A stretch of 64,000 nucleotides of DNA from JARFQH01 sp041299015 (GTDB lineage: Bacteria > Desulfobacterota > Desulfobacteria > Desulfobacterales > SG8-13). A program made the position numbers and the translations under genes. Positions 35,267 to 43,482 of the stretch are shown one piece after another (within the stretch, counting starts at the first letter, position 1; each line of letters opens with the position of its first letter). A model generated the notes under the pieces. It was not told where the DNA came from, did not search any database, and saw only the letters and a list, made by a program, of their open reading frames with translations. The stretch lies in NCBI GenBank assembly GCA_041299015.1, contig JBFYWB010000062.1:1-64000 (forward strand). Direction: 5' to 3'.

Positions 35267-36217
35267 CTATCGCAGTGCGAACACACGCCGGGGAGGGTCA
35301 AGGCGATGGATTCCTTCCTGGATAGCGGCCTGGCGGGCTTCTGCAAAGTCGTTTCGAGTGGGATACCCCGCCAGTTCCCTGACCCCGGCGGCGCGGCCAC
35401 AGGGCCTGTACTGAGTCATGATGTTCACATAGGTATCGGCAGATATGTCAGCAGCGATAAATCGCATAATCTCACGTGTGCCGGCCAGGTTCTCGGGTAA
35501 AACAAGATGTCGAACCAGCAGACCGCGTCTGGCGATTCCGTTGCCATCGATGACAAGATCCCCGACTTGGCGGTGCATTTCGTGCAGAGCGTTGCGGGCA
35601 ACCTCAGGGTAGTCGGGAGCGTTGCAGGTTATCTCGGCCACCCGGGGATCCCAGAATTTAAAATCCGGCATGTATATGTCGCAGACGCCTTCAAGCAACC
35701 GCAGTGTCTCGACCCGCTCGTATCCGCCGCTGTTGAAGACCAATGGCACCCGAAGTCCATTTCCGGCGGCTATGGCCAAGGCTTCCAGAATCTGACAGAC
35801 GACGTGTGAGGGTGTCACCAGATTGATGTTGTGACAACCCATACCCTGCAAATCGATCATCATCGCAGCCAATTGATCGGCACTGACCTCCTCACCGGCA
35901 CCCCCATGGCTGATGTCGAAGTTCTGACAAAAAAGGCACAGCAGGTTGCAGTGGGTAAAGAATATCGTTCCGGAACCGTTGGCCCCGACCAGCGGCGCCT
36001 CTTCGCCGTAGTGGGGTGCGTAGCTGGAGACCCTTGCGCGCGCGCCGGTTTTGCAGATCCCGGTTTGACCCGCAAGGCGGTCTACGCGACATTGGCGAGG
36101 GCACAGGGTGCAGGCCGATAGCAACGAGCGTGCCGAACGGATTTTTTCTGTCAGGAGGCCTTGTTCAATCAGTTTTATGTAGGATGCGTCGGCTCGAATC
36201 ATCGGCTTTCTCGGCAC
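35267..36217 (-). CDS. Radical SAM protein, PflX/PflA-like (COG1313 type)
   Basis: 316 residues. The SAM cluster motif is CNLLCLFCQN (CxxxCxxC, about residues 92-101). An N-terminal CTLCPRQC motif (about 36-43), with a further Cys in GICKTG, could hold a second metal site, as in the PflX group of pyruvate formate-lyase activase-like proteins. GGYERVETL and MPDFKFWDP are also typical. The protein it activates is unknown; no glycyl-radical enzyme is adjacent. 41 bases upstream of the phosphatase and 33 after the Fur-FeoA gene, likely one operon. Confidence 0.85.
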   Translation of the reverse strand: MPRKPMIRADASYIKLIEQGLLTEKIRSARSLLSACTLCPRQCRVDRLAGQTGICKTGARARVSSYAPHYGEEAPLVGANGSGTIFFTHCNLLCLFCQNFDISHGGAGEEVSADQLAAMMIDLQGMGCHNINLVTPSHVVCQILEALAIAAGNGLRVPLVFNSGGYERVETLRLLEGVCDIYMPDFKFWDPRVAEITCNAPDYPEVARNALHEMHRQVGDLVIDGNGIARRGLLVRHLVLPENLAGTREIMRFIAADISADTYVNIMTQYRPCGRAAGVRELAGYPTRNDFAEARQAAIQEGIHRLDPPRRVFALR

Positions 36218-36250
36218 TAATATCCGATCCCGGGTCAGTTTTTTCCATGA

Positions 36251-36931
36251 TTACCAGTGCACAGGCTCAACCATGATTTTTTCTGCTAGTCCACGGCCGA
36301 GAGCATAGCGCTTGAAGTCGACGGCAATCACGACCTGACCCTTGTTCTGATTGGTAATGACCTCAACAGGATCGCCGATTCGAAGACCCATCGTCATCAA
36401 CCGCATCCGGGCACCGGCCCCGCCGTTGATCTCCTTGATCACGAGTTTTTCGCCCGGTCGGGCCAAATCCAGCGGCATCAGCAGATCACGGTCCTTCAGG
36501 CAGTCAACACAAATGCCATAGATTTCCATTTTGTGCTGAAGCATGTGGAAACCGATAGCGGCCGCAATTTTTACTTGCAGTGCCTCCATCTGGTCGTTGC
36601 GGAACTCAAAAATTTTTTTGCACTTCGTGCAAATCATGTGGTCGTGATGATCACCGAGATGGAGGTGCTCATATCGGACCGCGCCGTTGTCGAACCGGTT
36701 TTCGCGGGCAAAACCGAAACGGCACATCAGGTCCAGGGTGTCCTTGACAAAATCCTGCGAAAGCGCGTTATCGTTCTCCTGGAGCTGCTGCGTCAACTCG
36801 ATTTCCGTCAGATGCTGTTCGGTTTTGAGAAAGGCATCCAGGATTTTAAACCGGTCTTCGAAGCGATCGATTTGCTCCTGCTTAAAAAGTTTTTTGAATT
36901 GCTCTTTTTCCTGCTTGTGAATCTGCTGCAT
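36251..36931 (-). CDS. Fur-family repressor fused to a FeoA domain
   Basis: 226 residues. Residues about 20-145 form a Fur-type regulator: a winged helix (LTEIELTQQLQ...LDLMCRFGFARENRF), the metal region HLHLGDHHDHMICTKCKKIFEF with the first CxxC, and a second pair in GICVDCLKD. From about 150 a FeoA/SH3-like domain follows (LVIKEINGGAGARMRLMTMGLRIGDPVEV...LGRGLAEKIMVEP). Fur senses ferrous iron and represses uptake genes; FeoA is a small partner of the FeoB transporter. The fusion resembles the domain plan of DtxR-type regulators. No feoB is nearby. No good ribosome site at the ATG; the start is the only long choice. Confidence 0.88.
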   Translation of the reverse strand: MQQIHKQEKEQFKKLFKQEQIDRFEDRFKILDAFLKTEQHLTEIELTQQLQENDNALSQDFVKDTLDLMCRFGFARENRFDNGAVRYEHLHLGDHHDHMICTKCKKIFEFRNDQMEALQVKIAAAIGFHMLQHKMEIYGICVDCLKDRDLLMPLDLARPGEKLVIKEINGGAGARMRLMTMGLRIGDPVEVITNQNKGQVVIAVDFKRYALGRGLAEKIMVEPVHW

Positions 36932-37095
36932 CGTTTTTATTTAAGTCTCGTTGATGAGCTGCTGCCGGCGTCCGACTTGTCTGTAAAAACCTGTGGCCCT
37001 GCTCGACGGCAAAAGGTTTCAACCGATGATCGCTTTGCCGTGGACCCGTTCAAGTGTTTATACACAAAAGGTCATCGGGGGGTAGCGTTAAGGCA

Positions 37096-37341
37096 CTATC
37101 GAGACGGCCCGGGAATTTCGAGGGTGGAACAGGATCCCCCTGAACAATTCCGCGTTTGGGACTTCACGCCCTGACCAGCGCCTGCGCTACCATCCATGGA
37201 ATAGCTGGCACAACTGAGAATGCGTTCAAAGTCTTCTGCGCCGCACGCCGGGCACCGCGTTTCAACCGAATCCTTGGCGTTCATGACTAAGATTTCAAAA
37301 CATTCGTTGCATTTCAAGCACTTGAATTCATAAATCGGCAT
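37096..37341 (-). CDS. FmdB-family zinc-ribbon protein
   Basis: 81 residues. MPIYEFKCLKCNECFE begins the FmdB/CxxC_CxxC_SSSS domain; the second pair is CPACG, so four Cys bind one zinc. The C-terminal tail is Ser/Gly-rich with two more Cys (NCSGGSC). FmdB proteins are putative regulators found across anaerobes; function is unproved. AAGGAT precedes the ATG and a promoter lies at 37380-37408. The fur-feoA gene follows 164 bases downstream. Confidence 0.85.
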   Translation of the reverse strand: MPIYEFKCLKCNECFEILVMNAKDSVETRCPACGAEDFERILSCASYSMDGSAGAGQGVKSQTRNCSGGSCSTLEIPGPSR

Positions 37342-37379
37342 TGATTTATCCTTCGACTAAAATTTTAACATAAAAGGTA

Positions 37380-37408
37380 TAAATATTGTATATGGCTTTA
37401 AATGTCAA
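37380..37408 (-). promoter_or_regulatory. Sigma-70 promoter of the FmdB gene
   Basis: On the minus strand a perfect TTGACA (37408-37403) is followed after 17 bases by TATTTA (37385-37380, three of six). The start would lie near 37374, about 33 bases ahead of the ATG, in an AT-rich spacer. Confidence 0.45.
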
Positions 37409-37456
37409 GAAACCGAAACAAATTCCGATTTTATCGTTATCGGGACCCCGGCGGCC

Positions 37457-39157
37457 CTATCTTTGCTTCAACAACTCTCGAGCATGGTTTCGCGTGGTCG
37501 CCGTGATGTCGACACCGCCGAGCATGCGTGCGAGCTCTTCGACACGGCCGCTTTCGTCCAGCACCGTGATGGCCGTCAGGGTACGACCTTTGACGACTCT
37601 TTTTGAAATGCTGAAGTGTTGGGCACCGAATTTGGCAATTTGAGGCAAATGAGTGATGCAGATGACCTGATGGTGATTGGAGAGTTCGAGGAGCTTGTGC
37701 CCCACGACTTCGGCCGTGCCGCCGCCGATACCGGCATCGACTTCATCGAAGATAACGGTTTCGACGGCATCGGTGGCGGCCAGGATCGATTTCAGGGCCA
37801 GAACGATCCGGGAGAGCTCGCCTCCCGAGGCGATGGCGGTCAATGGTTTGAACTCCTCTCCGACGTTTGGAGCGATCCGAAAGACTGCCCGGTCGAAGCC
37901 TGATTCAAAAACCTGCATACCGTCGACCTGCAGGAATGGGGATGTCCTGTCACCGGTAGGCACGCGATGGAGGGCGACCTCAAATCGGGTTTGGGCCATT
38001 TTCAGACTCTTCAGCTCGGCTTCAACCTTCAGGGACAGCGCTTTTGCGGTCCTGCAGCGCCGTTTTGACAGGTTCAGCGCCAGCCCCGCCATGCGGCCGT
38101 GACAGTCCGCAAGCTGTTTTTCGGTTGCGGGAATTTGTTCATCAATATTTTCAACCTCAGCCAGTTCGCGCGCAATGGCATCGCTGTGGGCGAGTACCGC
38201 TTTCAAGGAGCCGCCGTATTTTCGCTTGAGTTTGTTGATCAGATCCAAGCGTTCTTCCACCGCTTCCAAGCGGCTTTCGTCCGTTTCAACCGTTTTAAGA
38301 TAGGCCCTGAAAAGATCGACCAGCTCCTCTATCAGAAAATTGATTTGGGCGAGTTGGTCGATCCCGGGCAAGAGGGCGCTGTCGACCCGGCCGGTTTTTT
38401 CGAGGTTTTTTCGCACGCCAGTCAGCTTTTCGGCGGCTGAACCCTGCCCGCTGTAAACCTCTTCGAGTGCTTGGTGAACGATCTGAAACAACAATTCACG
38501 GTTCTTCAGCCGGTTGCGCTCCTGTTCGAGGCGAGCGTCTTCCGCTTCGGTCAAGGCTGCGGAATCAATCTCCGTGCGCTGGTATCGGAGGAGTTCGGTG
38601 TGCTGCGCCTGACGGTCTTTGAGCGCCTTGAACCGATTCAGGTTTTCGATCAGCGGTAGCATTTCGTTGTAGGCGTCGCAAACGGTCTGGCGCAGGGGCA
38701 TCAATCCGCCGAATTGATCAAGGATCAACAGGTGCTGTTCCTCTTTCAGGAGGCTCTGATGGGCATGCTGTCCGGAGATACTGGCCAGATTTTCAGCAAT
38801 GGCACCGAGCTGCTGAATTGTGGCCAGGCGGCCGTTGATGTAAATCCGGTTGCTGTCCGTGCGGGAGATGATGCGTCGAATCAGCAACCCTTCACCGGAC
38901 GCGTACCCGTTTACCGCCATCGTTCGGGCGGCGGCACTTTGCGGTGAAACTCGAAAAAGGGCCTCCAACTCGGCTGCGTCACAGCCGGTGCGGATCAAGG
39001 CGGCCGATGCCCGACTGCCGAGCACAAGGTTGATGGCATTGATGAGAATCGATTTGCCGGCACCGGTTTCGCCGCTCAGAACGGTGAGGCCCGGCGCGAA
39101 TTGAATTCTTAAATCATCTATAATGGCAAAGTTGCGGATAGACAGTTCCTGGAGCAT
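37457..39157 (-). CDS. recN: DNA repair protein RecN
   Basis: SMC-like ATPase in double-strand break repair. I start it at ATG 39157 (MLQELSIRNFAIIDDL), giving 566 residues, the family length; the open frame to 39262 adds 35 unrelated residues. Walker A SGETGAGKSILINAI (about 28-42), central coiled coils (about 170-370), signature ASGGELSRIVLALK (about 440) and Walker B TVIFDEVDAGIGG (about 470). No SOS box that I can recognise lies upstream. Separate from the FmdB gene by 115 bases. Confidence 0.95.
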   Translation of the reverse strand: MLQELSIRNFAIIDDLRIQFAPGLTVLSGETGAGKSILINAINLVLGSRASAALIRTGCDAAELEALFRVSPQSAAARTMAVNGYASGEGLLIRRIISRTDSNRIYINGRLATIQQLGAIAENLASISGQHAHQSLLKEEQHLLILDQFGGLMPLRQTVCDAYNEMLPLIENLNRFKALKDRQAQHTELLRYQRTEIDSAALTEAEDARLEQERNRLKNRELLFQIVHQALEEVYSGQGSAAEKLTGVRKNLEKTGRVDSALLPGIDQLAQINFLIEELVDLFRAYLKTVETDESRLEAVEERLDLINKLKRKYGGSLKAVLAHSDAIARELAEVENIDEQIPATEKQLADCHGRMAGLALNLSKRRCRTAKALSLKVEAELKSLKMAQTRFEVALHRVPTGDRTSPFLQVDGMQVFESGFDRAVFRIAPNVGEEFKPLTAIASGGELSRIVLALKSILAATDAVETVIFDEVDAGIGGGTAEVVGHKLLELSNHHQVICITHLPQIAKFGAQHFSISKRVVKGRTLTAITVLDESGRVEELARMLGGVDITATTRNHARELLKQR

Positions 39158-39530
39158 AGGCAAATCATCTGGAAAGTGTACTTTCTGTGACGGGGCTTGC
39201 ACCGCCCGGCTGATTGAACGACATTCTATCACACAAGCGTTGAATTTTGTAAAGGATGCCAAGGTCGAGGGCCTTAAGCTGAACCCGCCATTTGAAAAAC
39301 ATTTACAAACAAACCGGCATGAATTATGATTTTTCTTTAATTTAATGAACTTATGTGATCTCAGTCCCAGGCGAATCGGTGCCGCCGTTTTTTTACAGGT
39401 GTTGGAATGTCATCCGACTGAAACCACCCGGTTGTCATTTAGCGCTGGTTTTTTTCTTTTTCAAAGTGTATGCGGTGTACTAAAAGAATCATGTACCAAA
39501 TTCTACTCACCAAAGCGCACCTTTTGATCG
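39158..39530. other. 373-base divergent spacer between recN and rdgB
   Basis: No gene seen. It contains AT-rich stretches (39300-39350 and 39430-39460) and a weak inverted repeat AAACCA/TGGTTT with an 18-base interval followed by a T run near 39455. That may be a poor terminator-like structure before rdgB, but the stem is too short to call. Confidence 0.5.
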
Positions 39531-40172
39531 ATGAAAACGTTCATGAAAGAGGCCATCACTCTGGTCATCGCTACCCGCAATCCGGGAAAAACAGCCGAGA
39601 TTCGGGAACTTTTAACGGGATTTCCCCTTCGGGTTGCCGATCTTGCCGATTTCGGCCCGATTCCTGAAGTGGAAGAAGACGGGCGGACTTTCGAGGAAAA
39701 TGCTTACAGGAAGGCCAGTTTCACGGCCAGGGTCCTGGGATTGCCGTCCCTGGCCGATGATTCCGGCTTGGCCGTCGCAGCCCTTGACGGTGCACCAGGA
39801 GTATATTCCGCCCGTTTTGCCGGAGAGCAGGCCACCGATGCTGAACGTTGCGCCCGGCTGTTGACGGAGATGGCAGGTAAAACCGATCGCCGGGCTGCCT
39901 TTGAATGCGTCATCTCGATCGCCTTGCCGACAGGGCAGGCCCTGACTTACGAAGCCCGTTGCGAGGGGGTGATTGCCGAAAAACCGGTCGGCCGCGATGG
40001 GTTTGGTTACGATCCGATTTTCTATTACCCCGGCTTGAAAAAAACCTTTGCCGAATTGACCCGCGCAGAAAAAAGCCGTATCAGCCATCGGGGAAAAGCT
40101 CTGGCGGAGCTGAGGCTCGAAATGGACAAAGTATTGATCTGGATTCGGCAACACATGCCGGTTTTCGAATAA
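39531..40172 (+). CDS. rdgB: XTP/dITP diphosphatase
   Basis: RdgB/Ham1 hydrolyses XTP, ITP and dITP to keep deaminated purines out of nucleic acids. 213 residues, with VIATRNPGKTAEIRELL at the N-terminus, DDSGLAVAALDGAPGVYSARFAG in the centre, and GFGYDPIFY near the end, all diagnostic. A second ATG at 39543 (MKEAITLVIATRN) is equally plausible. PEPCK follows after 37 bases, perhaps from the same transcript. Confidence 0.93.
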   Translation: MKTFMKEAITLVIATRNPGKTAEIRELLTGFPLRVADLADFGPIPEVEEDGRTFEENAYRKASFTARVLGLPSLADDSGLAVAALDGAPGVYSARFAGEQATDAERCARLLTEMAGKTDRRAAFECVISIALPTGQALTYEARCEGVIAEKPVGRDGFGYDPIFYYPGLKKTFAELTRAEKSRISHRGKALAELRLEMDKVLIWIRQHMPVFE

Positions 40173-40209
40173 TTCCCCTAAAAACCGCATTTGCAGAAGG
40201 AGTCGCTCT

Positions 40210-42180
40210 ATGATGAGGAAGAGGGAAGGAATCGATATCGTCGTTGAAATCGGCGGGATTAAGACCCCGGAGGCCGTTGCGCGTCTGTTCGAAGAGAAAC
40301 TGGACGCCGAACACCTCAAGCGGCTCAAACGGATCGAGCATCCCGAAGTTAAGCAGAAAATCGCCAATGCCATTGCCATGTGCCGGCCGGAGCGCGTGTT
40401 CATCAACACGGGGACAGAATCCGACCGTCAGTTCATCCGGGATCTGGCCCTCGAAACAGGTGAAGAGTCTAAACTGCCCATGCCGGGACACACCATCCAC
40501 TTCGATCTCAAAGAGGAGCAGGGGCGGATCATCGATCGGACCTTCTATATTGCCAATCCGGAAGACCTGGTCAGTTCGCTGGCCAATAATATCGACCGGA
40601 AAGAGGCCCTGAAAGACATCCGCGACAAGATGACCGGCATTATGGGCGGCATGACGATGATTGTCGGCTTCTATCTGCGCGGACCGGTCGGTGCGCCGGT
40701 CTCGAATCCGGCGCTCGAGATCACCAGTTCGGCTTATGTCTCACACAGCGCCGAAATTCTCTACCGCAGCGCCTTTGACCATTTCGACGAACAGGTGGAA
40801 CGTCTCGGGCATTTTTATACCAACATCCACAGCCAAGGGTTGAACCGGCCGGAAGACCTGCCGAACGCACGGGTTTACATGGACCGCAGCTATCAGGCCA
40901 CTTACAGTATCAACTGCACCTATGCCGGCAACACCCTGTTGCTCAAAAAGGGAAACCACCGTTTCTCGGTCGACAAGGCGGTTTACGAAAACCGAGGCAA
41001 TGAACTCACCGAACACATGTTCATAACCGGAGTCGACGGTCCGGGTGGTCGTATCACCTGGGTTGCCGGGGCCGCTCCCAGCGGGTGTGGTAAAACCACC
41101 ACCGCCATGGCCGGGAATCACTTCGTGGGAGATGATTTGGCGCAGATGTGGATCGACGACCGGGGCAGCCTACGCTCCGTCAACCCGGAATGCGGAATTT
41201 TCGGGATCGTCGAGGACGTCAACTGGGACGGTGACCCCATGCTGATGAAGTGCCTCCGCAATCCCGGCACAGAGGTCATCTGGTCCAACGTGTTGATCGA
41301 TGAAAACGGCGCACCCCAATGGACCGGCAATGGTGAAACTCCCACCAAGGGGTTTAATTTTCAGGGCCCCTGGGAGCGGGGAATGACCGATAAAAACGGC
41401 AAACCGATCCCTTTGTCGCATCCCAATTCCCGCTGCACGCTGTCCTCATCGGCCTTGGACAATTATTCGGCGGCCGCCGAAGATCCCGCGGGGGTCGAAA
41501 CGCGTGTGGTTACTTACAGCGGCCGCGACAGTGATACCATGCCGCCGGTGTGGGTGGCCAAAAATGCCGACCAAGGGGTTGTGATCGGTGCCTGTATCGT
41601 TTCAGCCGCGACGGCCACGGAAGTAGGTGCCTCCGGTGTCCGAAGGGCCCCGTGGGCCAACGCACCCTTCATACCGGGCTCCCTAAGCGATTACATGGAT
41701 GCACAGTTTCGGTTTTTCAGCCATCGGGGTCTCTCCGAGGACAAAAAGCCGATCATGGCCGGATTAAACTATTTTCTGACCGATGCGGCCCGGGGCGGCA
41801 CATCCAAGAAACTGCTCGGTGAAAAACGAGACGTAAAGGTCTGGCTGGCGTGGCTGGACCGAAGGGCGCATCACGAAGTCGAGGCCCTAGATACCCCCGT
41901 CGGCTATCTTCCCAGATACGAGGACCTGAAGAAGTTGTTCAAGGAGATTATCGGCAAGGAATATTCTCAAGATCTCTATGTCAAGCAGTTTTCACTTCAC
42001 ATCGACAAGATTCTATCCCGAATCGAACTGCAGATCGAGGCCTACGGCAAGGAGGCGAACCTGCCCCTGCGGCTGTTCGAGGTTTTAAAAGAGCAGCGTA
42101 CCGGGCTGTTGGCACTGAAAGAAAAGTATGGTTCCAAGGTCACGCCGGCTGATCTGCTGAAGGCGAACTCGGGCGGTTGA
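40210..42180 (+). CDS. pckG: Phosphoenolpyruvate carboxykinase, GTP type (divergent/archaeal-like)
   Basis: 656-residue PEPCK that interconverts oxaloacetate and PEP, the entry to gluconeogenesis from acetyl-CoA. Kinase-1a loop APSGCGKTTTA (the classical GTP enzyme has PSACGKTN), kinase-2 GDDLAQMWIDDRG, and RNPGTEVIWSNVL, NSRCTLSSSALDN and WANAPFIPGS further on. The whole resembles the form I associate with Thermococcus and some Desulfobacterota, not the animal/actinobacterial type, but nucleotide specificity (GTP versus ITP or ATP) cannot be confirmed by eye. AAGGAG lies nine bases before the ATG. Confidence 0.82.
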   Translation: MMRKREGIDIVVEIGGIKTPEAVARLFEEKLDAEHLKRLKRIEHPEVKQKIANAIAMCRPERVFINTGTESDRQFIRDLALETGEESKLPMPGHTIHFDLKEEQGRIIDRTFYIANPEDLVSSLANNIDRKEALKDIRDKMTGIMGGMTMIVGFYLRGPVGAPVSNPALEITSSAYVSHSAEILYRSAFDHFDEQVERLGHFYTNIHSQGLNRPEDLPNARVYMDRSYQATYSINCTYAGNTLLLKKGNHRFSVDKAVYENRGNELTEHMFITGVDGPGGRITWVAGAAPSGCGKTTTAMAGNHFVGDDLAQMWIDDRGSLRSVNPECGIFGIVEDVNWDGDPMLMKCLRNPGTEVIWSNVLIDENGAPQWTGNGETPTKGFNFQGPWERGMTDKNGKPIPLSHPNSRCTLSSSALDNYSAAAEDPAGVETRVVTYSGRDSDTMPPVWVAKNADQGVVIGACIVSAATATEVGASGVRRAPWANAPFIPGSLSDYMDAQFRFFSHRGLSEDKKPIMAGLNYFLTDAARGGTSKKLLGEKRDVKVWLAWLDRRAHHEVEALDTPVGYLPRYEDLKKLFKEIIGKEYSQDLYVKQFSLHIDKILSRIELQIEAYGKEANLPLRLFEVLKEQRTGLLALKEKYGSKVTPADLLKANSGG

Positions 42181-42214
42181 GATACTTCGCAGGTGCAGGG
42201 CATGGTGGGCGGCC

Positions 42215-43474
42215 ATGAAGACCACCCGGGGATTTAAGGGCGGGCGCCTCTATATGGCGAGGGTTGTCTTCAGCCGGCGCATGCTCGTGGCGCTTTTGAT
42301 GGGGTTTGCCTGCGGGTTGCCTTTGCTGCTCACCGTGAGTCTTCTGCAGGCCTGGATGAAAGAGGCGGGCGTAGACCTGAGCGTCATCGGTCTGATGGCG
42401 CTGGTCGGGCTTCCCTACACGCTCAAGTTTCTATGGGCCCCTTTCGTGGACCGGTTCACTTTACCTTTCCTCGGCCGCAGGCGGGGCTGGCTGCTGGTCA
42501 TCCAGTTGGCCCTTATTAGTGCCATCGTCGGGCTCGCATTGACCGATCCGTTCCTGAATCCCTGGATGGTGGCGGGCACCGCTCTTGTAGTCACTTTTTT
42601 CAGTGCCTCCCAGGATATCGTGGTGGATGCCTACCGACGGGAGGATCTGGCCGATGAGGAACTCGGCCTGGGGGCGTCACTCTACATCAACGGCTATCGG
42701 TTGGGTATGCTCCTGGCTTCGGGCGGCGGCCTGATCATGGCCGACCACATGCCGTTTCCTGCAGTCTACCTCGTCATGGCCGCCTGCCTGCTGCCCGGTG
42801 TGGTGACAACCCTTATGACACCGGAGCCGGAGACACCGGCCGGAACGCCCGCAAGCCTCAGGGAGGCTGCTTTCGAACCCTTGACTGAATACTTCAGCCG
42901 CAGCGGCGCCCTGTGGATGCTCGGCTTTATTCTGCTTTACAAGATCGGTGACTCGATGGCCACCGCCATGACGACCCCCTTTTACCTGGATCTTGGCTTC
43001 TCAAAGTCTGAAATCGGTGCGGTCGTCAAACTCTTCGGATTTTGGGCGACCGTCGCCGGAAGTGTCACCGGCGGCGTCTTGATGATCCGCGTCGGCATCC
43101 ACCGAAGTCTGTGGATTTTCGGTTTTCTGCAAGCGGTGTCCACCGGCTGCTTTGCCCTACTGGCCCGCATGGGGCACAGCCTGCCCTGGCTCGCCGGGGT
43201 GGTGACCTTCGAAAACCTGAGCAGCGGCATGGGGACGGCCGCCTTCGTTGCCTTCATGGCCAACATCACCAACAAGAAGTTTACGGCGACCCAGTATGCC
43301 CTGCTGTCGAGCTTGATGGGCGTACCCCGCGTCATGGCCGCTGCGCCGACCGGTTTTTTGGCCAAGTTTCTCGGATGGGAATCCTTTTTTGTTTTCTGTA
43401 CGCTGATCGCTGTTCCTGGGATGCTCCTCTTGCTGAAATTTACTCCCGGCAGCGCCGGCCACGATGAGATATAA
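42215..43474 (+). CDS. AmpG-like MFS permease
   Basis: 419 residues with about twelve hydrophobic helices. The N-terminal GFACGLPLLLTVSLLQAWMKE, LPYTLKFLWAPFVDR and FFSASQDIVVDAYRRE are hallmarks of AmpG, the inner-membrane importer of 1,6-anhydromuropeptides for peptidoglycan recycling. No other recycling gene adjoins, so substrate is inferred. A second ATG (42254) would start at MARVVFSRR and also fits. It ends nine bases before the next gene. Confidence 0.85.
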   Translation: MKTTRGFKGGRLYMARVVFSRRMLVALLMGFACGLPLLLTVSLLQAWMKEAGVDLSVIGLMALVGLPYTLKFLWAPFVDRFTLPFLGRRRGWLLVIQLALISAIVGLALTDPFLNPWMVAGTALVVTFFSASQDIVVDAYRREDLADEELGLGASLYINGYRLGMLLASGGGLIMADHMPFPAVYLVMAACLLPGVVTTLMTPEPETPAGTPASLREAAFEPLTEYFSRSGALWMLGFILLYKIGDSMATAMTTPFYLDLGFSKSEIGAVVKLFGFWATVAGSVTGGVLMIRVGIHRSLWIFGFLQAVSTGCFALLARMGHSLPWLAGVVTFENLSSGMGTAAFVAFMANITNKKFTATQYALLSSLMGVPRVMAAAPTGFLAKFLGWESFFVFCTLIAVPGMLLLLKFTPGSAGHDEI

Positions 43475-43482
43475 AAAATACC

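Noticed and set aside
34694..35500. 268-codon plus-strand open frame
   Set aside because: Antisense to the phosphatase and radical SAM genes, both with complete catalytic motifs.
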